A stretch of DNA of 64,000 nucleotides, from the NCBI RefSeq assembly GCF_000961095.1, contig NZ_CP011058.1, forward strand, positions 4,976,001-5,040,000, given 5' to 3'. The notes under the pieces were generated by a model. It was given only the letters and a program-made list of their open reading frames with translations, did no database searches and was not told the origin of the DNA. Positions 16,814 through 26,034 of the stretch are shown here, piece after piece; the stretch's first letter is position 1, and each line of letters opens with the position of its first letter. Source of the stretch: Paenibacillus beijingensis (GTDB taxonomy: Bacteria; Bacillota; Bacilli; Paenibacillales; Paenibacillaceae). The translations under genes and the position numbers were made by a program.

Positions 16814-17263
16814 TCATGCTGTCAATCTTAATCTGCGCCGTGCACGCCATGCGGTGAGACCAAACAAGACCGCTCCAATCAGGGACCATGGACCCGGCCC
16901 TAGTATGTGAAGGAAAATCATGAAGTCTTTGCGTTGCACCGCGAGAATCAGATGCCAGATATCGTGCAAGCTCATAATTCCAAAGGCGGTCCATGTAAGG
17001 GCTAGCGCTGCCCGGAACCATCTTCTTCCTCCCCAGAAGCGGACAAGCGCCAATGCAGCTGAGCCGAACACGAAACAGATGAGGCTGGGAAGCACACCCC
17101 ATGCCATAAACAGTCCTATCTTCTGTTCTGCAGCAGGAGCGTTAATGAAGCCGATGAGGTTGGCGATAAAATGGATAGTGCCAAGCCCGAACGCCGAGGC
17201 GCATGCGCCGTATCCCGTCCATTTCTCACCCATTGTTTGCATCCTTTCATTTCGTTCGTTCAT
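16814..17263 (-). CDS. Four-span membrane protein of unknown function
   Basis: 149 residues from MNERNERMQTMG, chosen because AAAGGAG precedes it; a longer frame would run into the response-regulator gene. Four hydrophobic segments (GLGTIHFIANLIGFI, AWGVLPSLICFVFG, ALALTWTAFGIMSL, GPWSLIGAVLFGLTAW) and a basic C-terminus. It lies 36 bases downstream of the response regulator and is probably in its operon, possibly as a target or accessory of the two-component system. No family recognised with confidence. Confidence 0.6.
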   Translation of the reverse strand: MNERNERMQTMGEKWTGYGACASAFGLGTIHFIANLIGFINAPAAEQKIGLFMAWGVLPSLICFVFGSAALALVRFWGGRRWFRAALALTWTAFGIMSLHDIWHLILAVQRKDFMIFLHILGPGPWSLIGAVLFGLTAWRARRRLRLTA

Positions 17264-17298
17264 AATCGCATCACTCCTTTTTTTCCTTGCACTGCATC

Positions 17299-17964
17299 CT
17301 ATACATCCCCGCGCTTTCGCTGAACGACGCCTTGTTCCCAAGCATAGACAGCCGCCTGGGTCCGATCCGCCAGTTGCAATTTGCCAAGCATATTGCTGAC
17401 ATGGCCTTTCACTGTTTGCTCGCTGATGCCCAATGCTTGCGCGATAACTGCATTGGCGTTTCCTTGGGCAATAAGGCGCAATACTTCAAGCTCACGATCG
17501 GTAAGATCGTTAAAAACGTTCGGAATATCCTTTCGTTCCTCACGAAGCTCCTGCACTACCCGCGTAGCCACGCGCGGATGGAGAAATGCTTCGCCGCCGC
17601 GCGCTTTTCGGATAATATCAGCAAGATCGCCCGCCTGGACGTTCTTTAGCACGTAAGAAAGAGCTCCCGCCCGTAAAGCAGGAAAAATATAGTCATCCTC
17701 CTGAAAAGAGGTCAACACGACTATATGGGAATGGGGGCTGCTTTTCTTTACCCGGCGTATCGCTTCAATCCCGCCAATTCCCGGCATCGACAAATCCATC
17801 AGGACGACATCGGGCACCAGATCGGCAACAAGACGTTCTGCTTCCTCTCCTGAAGCCGCTTCCCCCACGATGCGTAAATCGGATTGCGTTTCGAGAAATG
17901 AACGAACACCCTGGCGCACCAGGCTATGATCATCAACCAGTAAAATGTGAATTTCATCCGCCAC
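17299..17964 (-). CDS. NarL/FixJ-family response regulator
   Basis: 221 residues: receiver domain (about 5-120) with acidic pocket LLVDDHS, phosphoacceptor Asp in VVLMDLSMPG, Thr in VVLTSF and Lys in YVLKNV; LuxR-type helix-turn-helix at about 155-215 (LTDRELEVLRLIAQGNANAVIAQALGISEQTVKGHV). It is encoded 47 bases downstream of the histidine kinase. Likely a cytoplasmic transcription activator of a LiaR/VraR-like group; target genes unknown, with the adjacent membrane proteins as candidates. Confidence 0.9.
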   Translation of the reverse strand: MADEIHILLVDDHSLVRQGVRSFLETQSDLRIVGEAASGEEAERLVADLVPDVVLMDLSMPGIGGIEAIRRVKKSSPHSHIVVLTSFQEDDYIFPALRAGALSYVLKNVQAGDLADIIRKARGGEAFLHPRVATRVVQELREERKDIPNVFNDLTDRELEVLRLIAQGNANAVIAQALGISEQTVKGHVSNMLGKLQLADRTQAAVYAWEQGVVQRKRGDV

Positions 17965-18011
17965 CGGAATTCACGCTCCTTTTCTTATAGGACCCCAGAA
18001 AATGCTCTCCA

Positions 18012-19472
18012 TCATGCTTCATCGTCCTGCTGCTCCTGGCCTGGCACCGTTGCCGTCACGACAAAGCCTTGCTCCGGCTTGCTCTGGTAGCGAACCTCTC
18101 CTCCGAATGGAAGGAGTCGCTCAGACATGGAAAGGAGACCGATCCCTTTTCCTATTTTGCTTAAGACATGACACCCTCGGCCGTTATCGGCAATCTCCAG
18201 TGTCGTTCTATCCGGTTCCAAAATGAGTTGAATACGAACAGTACGCGCCTCGCTGTGACGGGCAACATTCGACAACGCTTCTTGCGTCAGACGGTATAAG
18301 GCTTCTTCCAACTGCAGCGGGATCGGTTTCATCCCTTGGACTTGATAAACAGCATCGATCCCTGTAAGCTCTTCCCATTGCTCAATTTGCTCACGCAGCG
18401 CTTGCGGAAATCTTTTGCCTTCCAGCATGGCGGGACGCAGCTCATGGATCAGATTAGTGAGATCGTCTTGCACGTGCCCCAGCAAATCCTCTGCTCGTTC
18501 CAGACGGGGGAGTGCACCTTCTTTCCCCTGCAGCAGAAGTGCTTTCGCTCCGCTGATCTGCATGAAAAGCGCGAACAACTGCTGCTTGATACTGTCATGC
18601 AAATCGCGCGCCATTCTTCCCCTCTCATCCAAGGCGGCTTGCTCTTGACGTACCTGTACAAGGTGCTGAAGCTGCTCAGCCATATGATTCAAGCGGCGTG
18701 TGAGCCGTCCGATCTCGTCTCCTCCTGGATCATGCACCAAGACGGAGAAATTGCCGTGGCTCCAATGGTCGGCGGCATCCGCCAATGTGCCGAATCGCCG
18801 GATGAGCGGCCGGGAGGTGACAGCGCCAAATACGGCTCCTGCCGCTCCGACACATAGAACAATGACAACTGAGGCTGGAAGCAAGAAGGTCCCTCCGATT
18901 CCAAGCCATAATGAGGCGTTAATCTTGAGGTTTTTCGCTTGCATTACAAGAATTCCGTCTGCCTGCGCATCCGTTGCCTCAAGCGGAACGAGTGCAACAA
19001 CTCCTGTTGATGCGCTCTCATGCGTAATCGGCTTGATATCGCCCTGGCTGTCAAGATAAGTATGCAAAAGATCCGCTGACTGATTTGGGAGCTGAGCCGA
19101 TAGCAACGTTCCTTGTGACGGAGGGCGGGTACCGGTCCCTGTCGAGGCGATAACCCTCCCTTCCCGGTTAACGATAGCAAGTAGGCCTGTGTAAGAAAAC
19201 ACTTTGTCAACGGTTCGTTGTTGTTGCTGGAGCCAAAAATTCAAACCTGCATGATCGGGTCCATGATCGCCTGAGAGCAAAGAGCCGGCCACATTTGCAT
19301 TGCTTTTTAAGGCAGTAATCAGCAAAAAAGAGCGAGACACATGCATTCCCAATCCGAGCACCAAGAGAAGCAGAAGCTCTACAAGGAGCCAGGCCAAAAT
19401 GCTGATCAGCATATAGGAACGTGTCAGTCGCCAATGCAGCAGACGAGATGACTTGAGAAAACATTTCCGCAC
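18012..19472 (-). CDS. Sensor histidine kinase (HisKA_3 type)
   Basis: 486 residues from a GTG start with AGGAGAG upstream. Membrane helix 1 (about 19-42), extracytoplasmic sensor (about 43-180), membrane helix 2 (about 190-215), HAMP linker (about 216-270), HisKA_3 dimerisation segment with phosphoacceptor His in MARDLHDSIKQQLFAL, and HATPase_c with DNGRGC and GIGLLSMSERL. It pairs with the downstream NarL-type regulator. A 41-codon frame ends one base before its start, so translation may be coupled. Confidence 0.9.
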   Translation of the reverse strand: MRKCFLKSSRLLHWRLTRSYMLISILAWLLVELLLLLVLGLGMHVSRSFLLITALKSNANVAGSLLSGDHGPDHAGLNFWLQQQQRTVDKVFSYTGLLAIVNREGRVIASTGTGTRPPSQGTLLSAQLPNQSADLLHTYLDSQGDIKPITHESASTGVVALVPLEATDAQADGILVMQAKNLKINASLWLGIGGTFLLPASVVIVLCVGAAGAVFGAVTSRPLIRRFGTLADAADHWSHGNFSVLVHDPGGDEIGRLTRRLNHMAEQLQHLVQVRQEQAALDERGRMARDLHDSIKQQLFALFMQISGAKALLLQGKEGALPRLERAEDLLGHVQDDLTNLIHELRPAMLEGKRFPQALREQIEQWEELTGIDAVYQVQGMKPIPLQLEEALYRLTQEALSNVARHSEARTVRIQLILEPDRTTLEIADNGRGCHVLSKIGKGIGLLSMSERLLPFGGEVRYQSKPEQGFVVTATVPGQEQQDDEA

Positions 19473-19473
19473 A

Positions 19474-19599
19474 CTACTCTCTCCTCTGGCTAACTTTTAA
19501 CGTTAATGCCCAAGCGCACGTCGCGTAACCGCTCCCCTTTACCCACCACGATTTATCGGCGCTTTTTGCAGATGCCCGCGATGTTGTTTGTGCAATCAT
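19474..19599 (-). CDS. 41-residue stub resembling a DUF3995 N-terminus, in front of the kinase gene
   Basis: ATG at 19597-19599 with AAAGGAGAAATC upstream, stop TAG at 19474-19476, immediately before the GTG of the kinase. The peptide has KSWWVKGSGYATCAWALTL, similar in layout to the first helix of the DUF3995-type protein at 16093 (GYAVFIWSIVYM), then an unrelated basic tail. It may be a truncated membrane-protein gene now acting as a leader ORF that couples translation to the kinase. Confidence 0.45.
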   Translation of the reverse strand: MIAQTTSRASAKSADKSWWVKGSGYATCAWALTLKVSQRRE

Positions 19600-20024
19600 G
19601 ATTTCTCCTTTCATAAATGTGATCGTTCAATGTTATTATGAATACCGTTTTGGCACGACACGAAGTCTTTACTTCTACAGAAAAGTGTACATCAGAACCA
19701 TCGATATGGGATGCCTCCATAGGAGTGTTTTAGACGATACTCCGGATGTATAACGGGGGCTGTCAAGAAGTGGCCGTCCTTTCTTCCGCGCTATAGGTGG
19801 TTCCAAGAGGATTATGGTATCTTGACATGTGCCGCCATATGAGCGATGCCATACGTTGAAAAGGGATGTTCGGCTGAGAGATATGTATCTTCATTACCGC
19901 CAAAGCAAAAAGCTCATAGAACCCGGCTGCGGGCTCCAAGAGCTTTTGTTCGCTTAAGTCATTTCCATTAGCAAATAATCATTGATCGCATATTGAGACG
20001 GATTTCCGATACAGCTTCCGCAAC
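19600..20024. other. 425-bp gap, promoter side of the kinase unit and end of the GH36 unit
   Basis: Contains the upstream region of the stub/kinase operon (19600-19740) and, near 19907-19947, the terminator of the carbohydrate operon. No convincing coding frame between 19700 and 19900. Confidence 0.5.
19907..19947 (-). terminator. Terminator of the carbohydrate operon
   Basis: Two-tier hairpin: AAAAGCTC/GAGCTTTT outside and ACCCG/CGGGC-type pairing inside, about 80 bases after the GH36 stop. Confidence 0.65.
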
Positions 20025-22139
20025 TCACAAGGCGTCGTCGACGCCGAAGAAGACGATCGCCGCGTCCGCGTCCGTGAAGGAAGCTTCGATCACCGCGCGG
20101 CCTTTGGAATCGAATCTCACTTCCACATTGGACGGATGCCATATCTTCTTATCGACGGGATTGCTCGTGACATACGTGATCTTGACCGGGCGCGGCCGGT
20201 CGAACGGCTGTCCGAACGAGCTGGCGAACAGCACCGCGACGCCGCGTCCGTTCTCCGCGTTGATTTTCTCATAGGTCTCCGGAGTACGGCCCGCTCCCCC
20301 GCCCGTCACCGGATAGCTGGCCGTGATATCCTCCCTGACTTGCTTATACAGCCCCAGCAAACGGCCGATTCTTTCCACGCCTTTCTCCGAAACCCCAAGC
20401 AAATCTCCCCATATCCCATTATGTCCGAGAATCAGGGAAGCGACGCTGATGTTCTGATTAGGCGCGAAGTCGTCCGGAAAGTAATGAACGAGGAACAGCA
20501 CGGACGGAATCCACTTGTCATATGCGTAAGCTGATCGACAGAGCATGCTGCGCGCCGGACCCGGCTGGAAAAACACGTTGTAATTATAGAACTCGCCGGG
20601 ATCCGTTCTCGGCAAATCGAAATTCGGATAATAAGGTCCGTTGTTGATCAGGAAATACTTTCCCGCTTCCAGGAAGGACAGCCCGACGCACCGGTATCCT
20701 TCGGTCACGTCGAAGTCGATGATCGCTTCGGGGATCGCCTCCGAGACCTTCTTCGCGATTTCGACCAGCTTCAGGGGGAGTTGGAACGCGAACCGATGGC
20801 CTCTTTCCTCCGCCGTGGCGTTCCCGTCGCCATGGTCGTGGCCCGGATCGTTGCAGCCGTACTGGCTAATCGCGTCCCACTTGAAATACACGACCCCGAG
20901 ACGTTTCGCCAACTCGATGAGCTTATCCGCGAACGCCATGCCGAACGGGCTGACGAGGCACATCCTGACGCTCTCCTCCGTCTCCCAGATCGGATGGGGA
21001 GCTTCGCGGACGCCGTCCCAAGAAACGATGCAATGCTCAAACGTCCGATACAACCGGCTGGACAGCGCGACGGCTTTCGGATCGAACCACAGACCCAGCT
21101 TCATGCCATATCCATCGAGCTTTTCCTTCACGAGATCCAGCCCGTCCGGGAACCGCTCCAAGCTGATGTCCCAATCGCCCGACTTGATGAACCATCCCAT
21201 ATCGATGACGTAGACCTCGATCCCCATCCGGTAAGCGACGTCGATTTCGCTTAAGATATGACCGAGATTCATGGAAGCCAGGTAAGTCTGTTTGTTCCAA
21301 TACCGGTTGCGCTCCTGAAAGTTCCAAGTGTTGTAGAAAATATACGGGCTTCGCGAGGAAGCATTGTCGCTGAAATGGCGAAGCGCGAACGCACGATACA
21401 CCTCGGCCAAATCAGCGGCATCCCCTTGAACGGCCGCGAACTGCATCCAGAGGGTGCGGTAACCCTGATCCGTATCGATTCGGTCCCCGTCGCAATAATT
21501 CCCTTTCACTGCCAGGAGGGTGAGCTGCCGGGAAGCGTCTGCTTGGAAGCCGACGTAGAGATCGGTGGATTGCGAACCGTGCTCGTATGCCAGCAATGCG
21601 GCATGCCTGTCGCCCAGCGCAACGGTCAGCGGTCCCGTGAATATCTTCCCGTTATCAAAATGTGCTTCGCCCAGCTCATTCTCCGTCAATCCGTATTGGT
21701 GGGTGAACTCATCGAAATCCGCCAGCCGGATCTCCCGGAATCGTCCATATCCCCCGAAGCTGATCCGCGCATACACGATGTTGTCTTCTCCCGCCTGCTT
21801 CGTAAGGCGGTGCGCCTCGCGGGCAAGCAACCGATAATGGAACCGCATGACCGGATTTCCCGGCGCGACGCGAAAGACGATTTCCAACTGCAGCCGTTCA
21901 TCCTCTTGAAAGGAACCTCGCAGCCGGTATTCCCGGGACCCGTTTTTCAATTCCAGCATGACGGTTTCCTTGATTTCCGAAATGGCCGCCGCGCAAATCC
22001 GACCGTCGATCTCGAAGACCGGCGGACTCACGGCGCAGGTTTCTCCGGATGACTCCAGCCGGTAGGACCAGAGAGTATCCTGGCTCCCTTCGATCTGAAT
22101 GCGGTAGAGCTCGTTGCCGATATGGCTTTCCGTGTTCAT
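20025..22139 (-). CDS. GH36-like glycoside hydrolase (alpha-galactosidase superfamily), cytoplasmic
   Basis: 704 residues from the ATG at 22139, nine bases after AAGGGG (a TTG two codons earlier is too close). No signal peptide. Residues about 1-260 form a beta-sandwich-type N-terminus. A TIM barrel follows: YNTWNF, GIEVYVIDMGWF, GMKLGLWFDPKAV, and YFKWD with the expected nucleophile Asp near residue 422. The acid/base region reads IIDFDVTEGYRCVG, which departs from the usual RxD pattern of alpha-galactosidases, so the specificity may differ. Last gene of the operon, 24 bases after the binding-protein gene; it probably splits imported oligosaccharides. Confidence 0.75.
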   Translation of the reverse strand: MNTESHIGNELYRIQIEGSQDTLWSYRLESSGETCAVSPPVFEIDGRICAAAISEIKETVMLELKNGSREYRLRGSFQEDERLQLEIVFRVAPGNPVMRFHYRLLAREAHRLTKQAGEDNIVYARISFGGYGRFREIRLADFDEFTHQYGLTENELGEAHFDNGKIFTGPLTVALGDRHAALLAYEHGSQSTDLYVGFQADASRQLTLLAVKGNYCDGDRIDTDQGYRTLWMQFAAVQGDAADLAEVYRAFALRHFSDNASSRSPYIFYNTWNFQERNRYWNKQTYLASMNLGHILSEIDVAYRMGIEVYVIDMGWFIKSGDWDISLERFPDGLDLVKEKLDGYGMKLGLWFDPKAVALSSRLYRTFEHCIVSWDGVREAPHPIWETEESVRMCLVSPFGMAFADKLIELAKRLGVVYFKWDAISQYGCNDPGHDHGDGNATAEERGHRFAFQLPLKLVEIAKKVSEAIPEAIIDFDVTEGYRCVGLSFLEAGKYFLINNGPYYPNFDLPRTDPGEFYNYNVFFQPGPARSMLCRSAYAYDKWIPSVLFLVHYFPDDFAPNQNISVASLILGHNGIWGDLLGVSEKGVERIGRLLGLYKQVREDITASYPVTGGGAGRTPETYEKINAENGRGVAVLFASSFGQPFDRPRPVKITYVTSNPVDKKIWHPSNVEVRFDSKGRAVIEASFTDADAAIVFFGVDDAL

Positions 22140-22163
22140 TTTCAAACGCCCCTTTTCCTTCGC

Positions 22164-23687
22164 TTACCGTACGATCGACGGGGGCGGGGAGGCGAGAAAA
22201 GCGTCGATCTGCCGCTGCAATTCGACCTGTATGGATTTGACATACGTCCCGGCTTCGGCTTTGAACTCGTTCCAGATACGGTCCGGGTCCGCGGCGCCGT
22301 TCATGAGCACGCCGTAATAACGGGCTTCCAGCATCAGGTATTGGGTCAATTCGCCCTCGACCGGACTGCTGTCGAATGAGAAACCCGTGAGCTTGTCGCG
22401 CCGGAAGTTGCCGCTGTCCATGATGAACCGGTTGGCTCGCAGCGCCTCTTCTCCCTGGGTCGCGTCAAGACGATCATGCTCGGGATTCCATATCCAGGCG
22501 AACGGAAACCAAGGATACCCGTCGCCAAGCGGCCGATACAGCCCTTCTCCCGCATCCTCCCAATCTTCCCCTTCGATCCCGTACGCGAGCAATTCGTAGT
22601 TTTCCTTCCGGTTGGCCCAATCGAGAAACCGAATGGCCAATTCCTTGTTCTTACTTGAGGCAGGCACGGCGATGAAATTGCCCTGCACGAAATTGGAGAG
22701 ATGGATCCCGGGCGAGAAACGGTAGAAAGTAACCGCTTCCAGCTTTGCTCCCGGGACCCGTTTGGCCAGCTCGAACTGCAGATCGCCGGAGACGCCGAAG
22801 TCGTTCGACGTGCCTACGGCCTGCTTCCCCGATTTCAACAAGTTGTAGCTGCCTTTGGCCGCCATGATATCGGGATCGATGATCCCGTCGAGGTAGAGCT
22901 TTCGGGCATAGAGAACGTATTCCCAGAATACCGGTTCCATCCGCTCGAACAGGTTGTAGACGCGGCCGTCGTCGTTCTTGTAATAGAGCACAACGCTCTG
23001 GCCGAGCGCGGGCGTGGACCGAATGTACGCATCATAATGGAATCGGAACCGGAAACTCGCTTCCCCGGTATCGCCAGCCGTGTTCGTCGAGAAAGGAACG
23101 ATCCCGGGCATGTGTTCCTTCACGCCGTATTCGAACGCCACAAGCTCTTCATAAGTCCTGATCGGAGGGATCCCCAGCTTCTCGCGTATATCCTGCCTGA
23201 CCAGATACGTATGGTTGTTCGAAGGCGTTCCCGACTGGTAGGCGCCGAGCGGAATCGCCATGATGCGCCCGCCCACGGTATTGGCTTCCCACATGTTCCT
23301 GGGTCTTGTCCGGATGATTTCCGGGCCATACCTCTTCAGCAGGTCGTCCAGCGGTTCGTAGTATCCGGCGCTCGCCATCTGATTCAGATGCAGCCACGGA
23401 GCATCGAAGATCAGATCGACGGGTTGGCCCGTCTTCAGGAGAAGCTGCGTTCTCTGCGCCAAGTCCGACCAAGGTACGAATTCCACGTCCAGCCTGACGT
23501 TTAAGCCGCCCTTCATCCTTCTCTCGGCTTCCTCAATGACCGCGTCCATCCTCTGCGGGCGTTCTCCCGGAATGACGATCCTCAGGGTCGCCCGGTCCGG
23601 CGCTTCGGGGGCCGGCGCGCACCCCGTTACCGCGATGAGGAGGAAAATGGAGGCCGCAGCCAGCACCCGCTTCATCCGCGCTTTCAT
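22164..23687 (-). CDS. Sugar ABC transporter solute-binding lipoprotein (LplA/YtcQ-like), first copy
   Basis: 507 residues from the ATG of MKARMKRVLAAAS, which has GGAGG six bases upstream and overlaps the stop of the AraC gene by four bases (ATGA); a longer upstream frame is only a shadow of that gene. Lipobox TGCAP near residue 22. Fold of family-1 extracellular binding proteins, with PVDLIFDAPW, GRIMAIPLGAY and a C-terminal QIDAFLAS tail like that of the second copy at 26035. No permease genes follow it; it may share the permeases at 27685-29499 or act in sensing. Confidence 0.85.
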   Translation of the reverse strand: MKARMKRVLAAASIFLLIAVTGCAPAPEAPDRATLRIVIPGERPQRMDAVIEEAERRMKGGLNVRLDVEFVPWSDLAQRTQLLLKTGQPVDLIFDAPWLHLNQMASAGYYEPLDDLLKRYGPEIIRTRPRNMWEANTVGGRIMAIPLGAYQSGTPSNNHTYLVRQDIREKLGIPPIRTYEELVAFEYGVKEHMPGIVPFSTNTAGDTGEASFRFRFHYDAYIRSTPALGQSVVLYYKNDDGRVYNLFERMEPVFWEYVLYARKLYLDGIIDPDIMAAKGSYNLLKSGKQAVGTSNDFGVSGDLQFELAKRVPGAKLEAVTFYRFSPGIHLSNFVQGNFIAVPASSKNKELAIRFLDWANRKENYELLAYGIEGEDWEDAGEGLYRPLGDGYPWFPFAWIWNPEHDRLDATQGEEALRANRFIMDSGNFRRDKLTGFSFDSSPVEGELTQYLMLEARYYGVLMNGAADPDRIWNEFKAEAGTYVKSIQVELQRQIDAFLASPPPSIVR

Positions 23688-25876
23688 CCGTTTCCTCCGT
23701 TCGAGTCCGGCTGCCGGACTTTCACGTATTTGCGATACTCGTTCGGAGTGACGCCGGTCACTTTCTTGAATACGGTGAAGAAATGGCTCTTGGTCAGAAA
23801 CCCTGCCATTTCGGCGATTTCCGTGATCGAGGAACCGGTTGTCTCCATCAGTTCTTTGACGTAGTTGATCCTCGACATCAGGATGTAATCGGCAACCGTC
23901 ACTTGGAGATGGTCTTTGAACAGCTGACGGAGATAACCGACGGACAAGGAAACGTGGTCCGCGATATCGTTCACGGACAGGTTCGGATCGTGCAGATGGG
24001 TGTGAATGTAAGTCACGATTTCCTTCACGTGTTCTTCCTTGACTCCGCTTGACCGATTCATGCTCTGGCTGAGCTGCCGGATGATCGAATCCGACTCCCG
24101 GACAAGCCAGTCCTCCAGCTCCGAGAGATCGCCGAACCGGTCGATGAAGCCTTGAATTCCCGCCTTCGAATCCAAATCCAAGGAAGTCAAATGGCCGAAA
24201 GACCGATACAACCGGTAGAAGAGCAGGTTCAATTGGAATCGGCAATCCTCGTAGGCAAGACCCTGCAGATGCCGGACCAGCTCCGAAATCCGCTTTTCCG
24301 CCTGCTCCTTCCTGCCGAACCGAATGGCCTCCAGGAACTGATTCAGCAGCGCGTCTTTGTCCGAAGAATGCACAAGCGCCGAATACGCGCCTAAATCCTT
24401 CTCCTCGTATACTTTTCTCTCCCCGGTCAGGAATTTCAGCAGCGTCAGCTCCAACACCTGCTTATACGCCTGGTGGAAATCGTCATTGATATCGAGCGTC
24501 CCGCTGATGGAGGCGATCGTCTCGATCTTCAGGTAATAAAGGACCTGGTTAGCCGCTTCCTGAACGGACGGGACAAGCTCGTTCGCGGCCCTCTCGTTGC
24601 TGCCGATCACGAATGCGAGATGGTCCGAGCCGAAGTCGACCCCCACTGCGCTTCTGCCGCCCCGGCCGACCACCTCCGTCGCGATATTGACGATGGCGAA
24701 CTTGAGCAGGTTGCGGGAATCGAAGCTGTAATTCTCACAGAACTTCCCGTAATGATCGATCCGGAGTACGGCGACATAATAGCGGTCGTGCGTCAGCAGG
24801 CTCGTTCCCGCGGCCAACTCCTGCTTGTTGATGGATTTCAGCTTGCCTTGGAGCAGCCATTGCCGGACGGCCTCCATGCGGATAATCTCCTTGTGGCTGT
24901 GGACGAATTGACGCAATTCCGACATCCGGTTCTCCAGCAATTGAAACTTGCGATGGGTGAACCGGGCGTTCCAGAACAGAATGACCAGAAGCAGGAGAAA
25001 CATCAGCGCGGAACACCACAGCAGCGTCCGCTGCACCTTGCCGGTTTCCTTCGTGAGATTGCTCATGCGGGTCAAGTAATAGACGGTCCAATCTTCCAAG
25101 GGCACCTTCGCATGGTTCACGGACCACTTCTGCCCGTCGACGGACGTTTCGTATCGGCCGAGTTCCCCTGCGGGCATCCGCTTCAATTTGTCCGCAAGCT
25201 CCGGACGGACGTTGCCGAGAACGATTCCTCCGTCCGCGCCGACGACGAACGTCTCGATTCCCTCGATTTCGCTGTTCTGAAGCAAATACTCCTCAAGAGA
25301 AACACGGTCTAGCAGCAGGACCAAATATCCGTTGTACTGGACTCCTTGGCGGGAAGACGGCACGATCAAGGCTTGATACGTTTGCCCATCGACCTCGTGC
25401 GGAATGTATTGGAGAAACCTGTCCGACCTCTCCCTGATGATCCGGAGAATAGCCGCGTCGTGGAACTCCTTGAACGTGTATTTACGGGACCTGTAGTCGA
25501 TGACGCTGCTCGTTCGCGTATTTACCAGATAAGCCGAGCGAATGAAAGGTTCGTTTGTCATGTACTTGGTCAAGGCGATCAACGCGTCGTTCTGCAGCAT
25601 GCCTTTATTCTCGTCTTCGCTTGCTTGAAACCATTTCTGGATATGGGCGTCCTGATAGATGTTCAGGCTGTAGTTCTTCAACTGGTCGGCCAGAAATTCG
25701 ATGTTCCGTTGCGTATGCATCAGCATCTGCTCGTTGAAACGGTCGATTTCCTGATAAGCATGGTCGGAAAAGAGATAGGATAAATAGAGGGAAAACGGAG
25801 TCACGAGCAGCATAAACGATATGGCGATCAAGAGGAAGATTCGCAAAAAGGATTGCTTCGGCCACAGTTGATGCAT
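23684..25876 (-). CDS. Membrane-anchored AraC-family sensor-regulator, first copy
   Basis: 730 residues. Membrane helix near 10-35, extracytoplasmic sensor domain to about 285, second helix near 287-305 (CSALMFLLLLVILFW), cytoplasmic linker, and a C-terminal AraC double helix-turn-helix at about 620-720 (NDIADHVSLSVGYLRQLFKDHLQ, ITEIAEMAGFLTKSHFFTVFKKVTGVTPNEYRKY). Such one-component regulators sense a sugar or a loaded binding protein outside and activate nearby transport genes. GGAGG precedes the ATG. It is translationally coupled to the downstream binding protein, which suggests joint sensing. Confidence 0.88.
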   Translation of the reverse strand: MHQLWPKQSFLRIFLLIAISFMLLVTPFSLYLSYLFSDHAYQEIDRFNEQMLMHTQRNIEFLADQLKNYSLNIYQDAHIQKWFQASEDENKGMLQNDALIALTKYMTNEPFIRSAYLVNTRTSSVIDYRSRKYTFKEFHDAAILRIIRERSDRFLQYIPHEVDGQTYQALIVPSSRQGVQYNGYLVLLLDRVSLEEYLLQNSEIEGIETFVVGADGGIVLGNVRPELADKLKRMPAGELGRYETSVDGQKWSVNHAKVPLEDWTVYYLTRMSNLTKETGKVQRTLLWCSALMFLLLLVILFWNARFTHRKFQLLENRMSELRQFVHSHKEIIRMEAVRQWLLQGKLKSINKQELAAGTSLLTHDRYYVAVLRIDHYGKFCENYSFDSRNLLKFAIVNIATEVVGRGGRSAVGVDFGSDHLAFVIGSNERAANELVPSVQEAANQVLYYLKIETIASISGTLDINDDFHQAYKQVLELTLLKFLTGERKVYEEKDLGAYSALVHSSDKDALLNQFLEAIRFGRKEQAEKRISELVRHLQGLAYEDCRFQLNLLFYRLYRSFGHLTSLDLDSKAGIQGFIDRFGDLSELEDWLVRESDSIIRQLSQSMNRSSGVKEEHVKEIVTYIHTHLHDPNLSVNDIADHVSLSVGYLRQLFKDHLQVTVADYILMSRINYVKELMETTGSSITEIAEMAGFLTKSHFFTVFKKVTGVTPNEYRKYVKVRQPDSNGGNG

Positions 25877-26034
25877 GGGTGTACCTCCAGTCGGGGCAAT
25901 ACCTCACCCTTCCCAAGGGCGATTGCCGTCGTCATTCGCTCCTCCATTATACCAAATTTATCCTGATTGCGAGTTCCGAAAAATCACGGCGGACCGCCGC
26001 CAAATACGCGACTAAGTCCGCCGCTCCCCCTTGC

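Noticed and set aside
21258..22052. Plus-strand frame of 264 codons opposite the GH36-like gene
   Set aside because: Antisense shadow in a GC-rich gene; start unsupported.
23688..24245. N-terminal extension of the binding-protein frame at 22164
   Set aside because: The extra 186 codons overlap the AraC DNA-binding domain in another frame; the real start is the ATG at 23687 with GGAGG and a lipoprotein signal.
24473..25312. Long plus-strand open frame (279 codons) opposite the first AraC sensor gene
   Set aside because: It lies wholly antisense to a well-supported gene in GC-rich DNA, lacks a ribosome site and has the Asp/Arg/His-rich composition of an antisense shadow.
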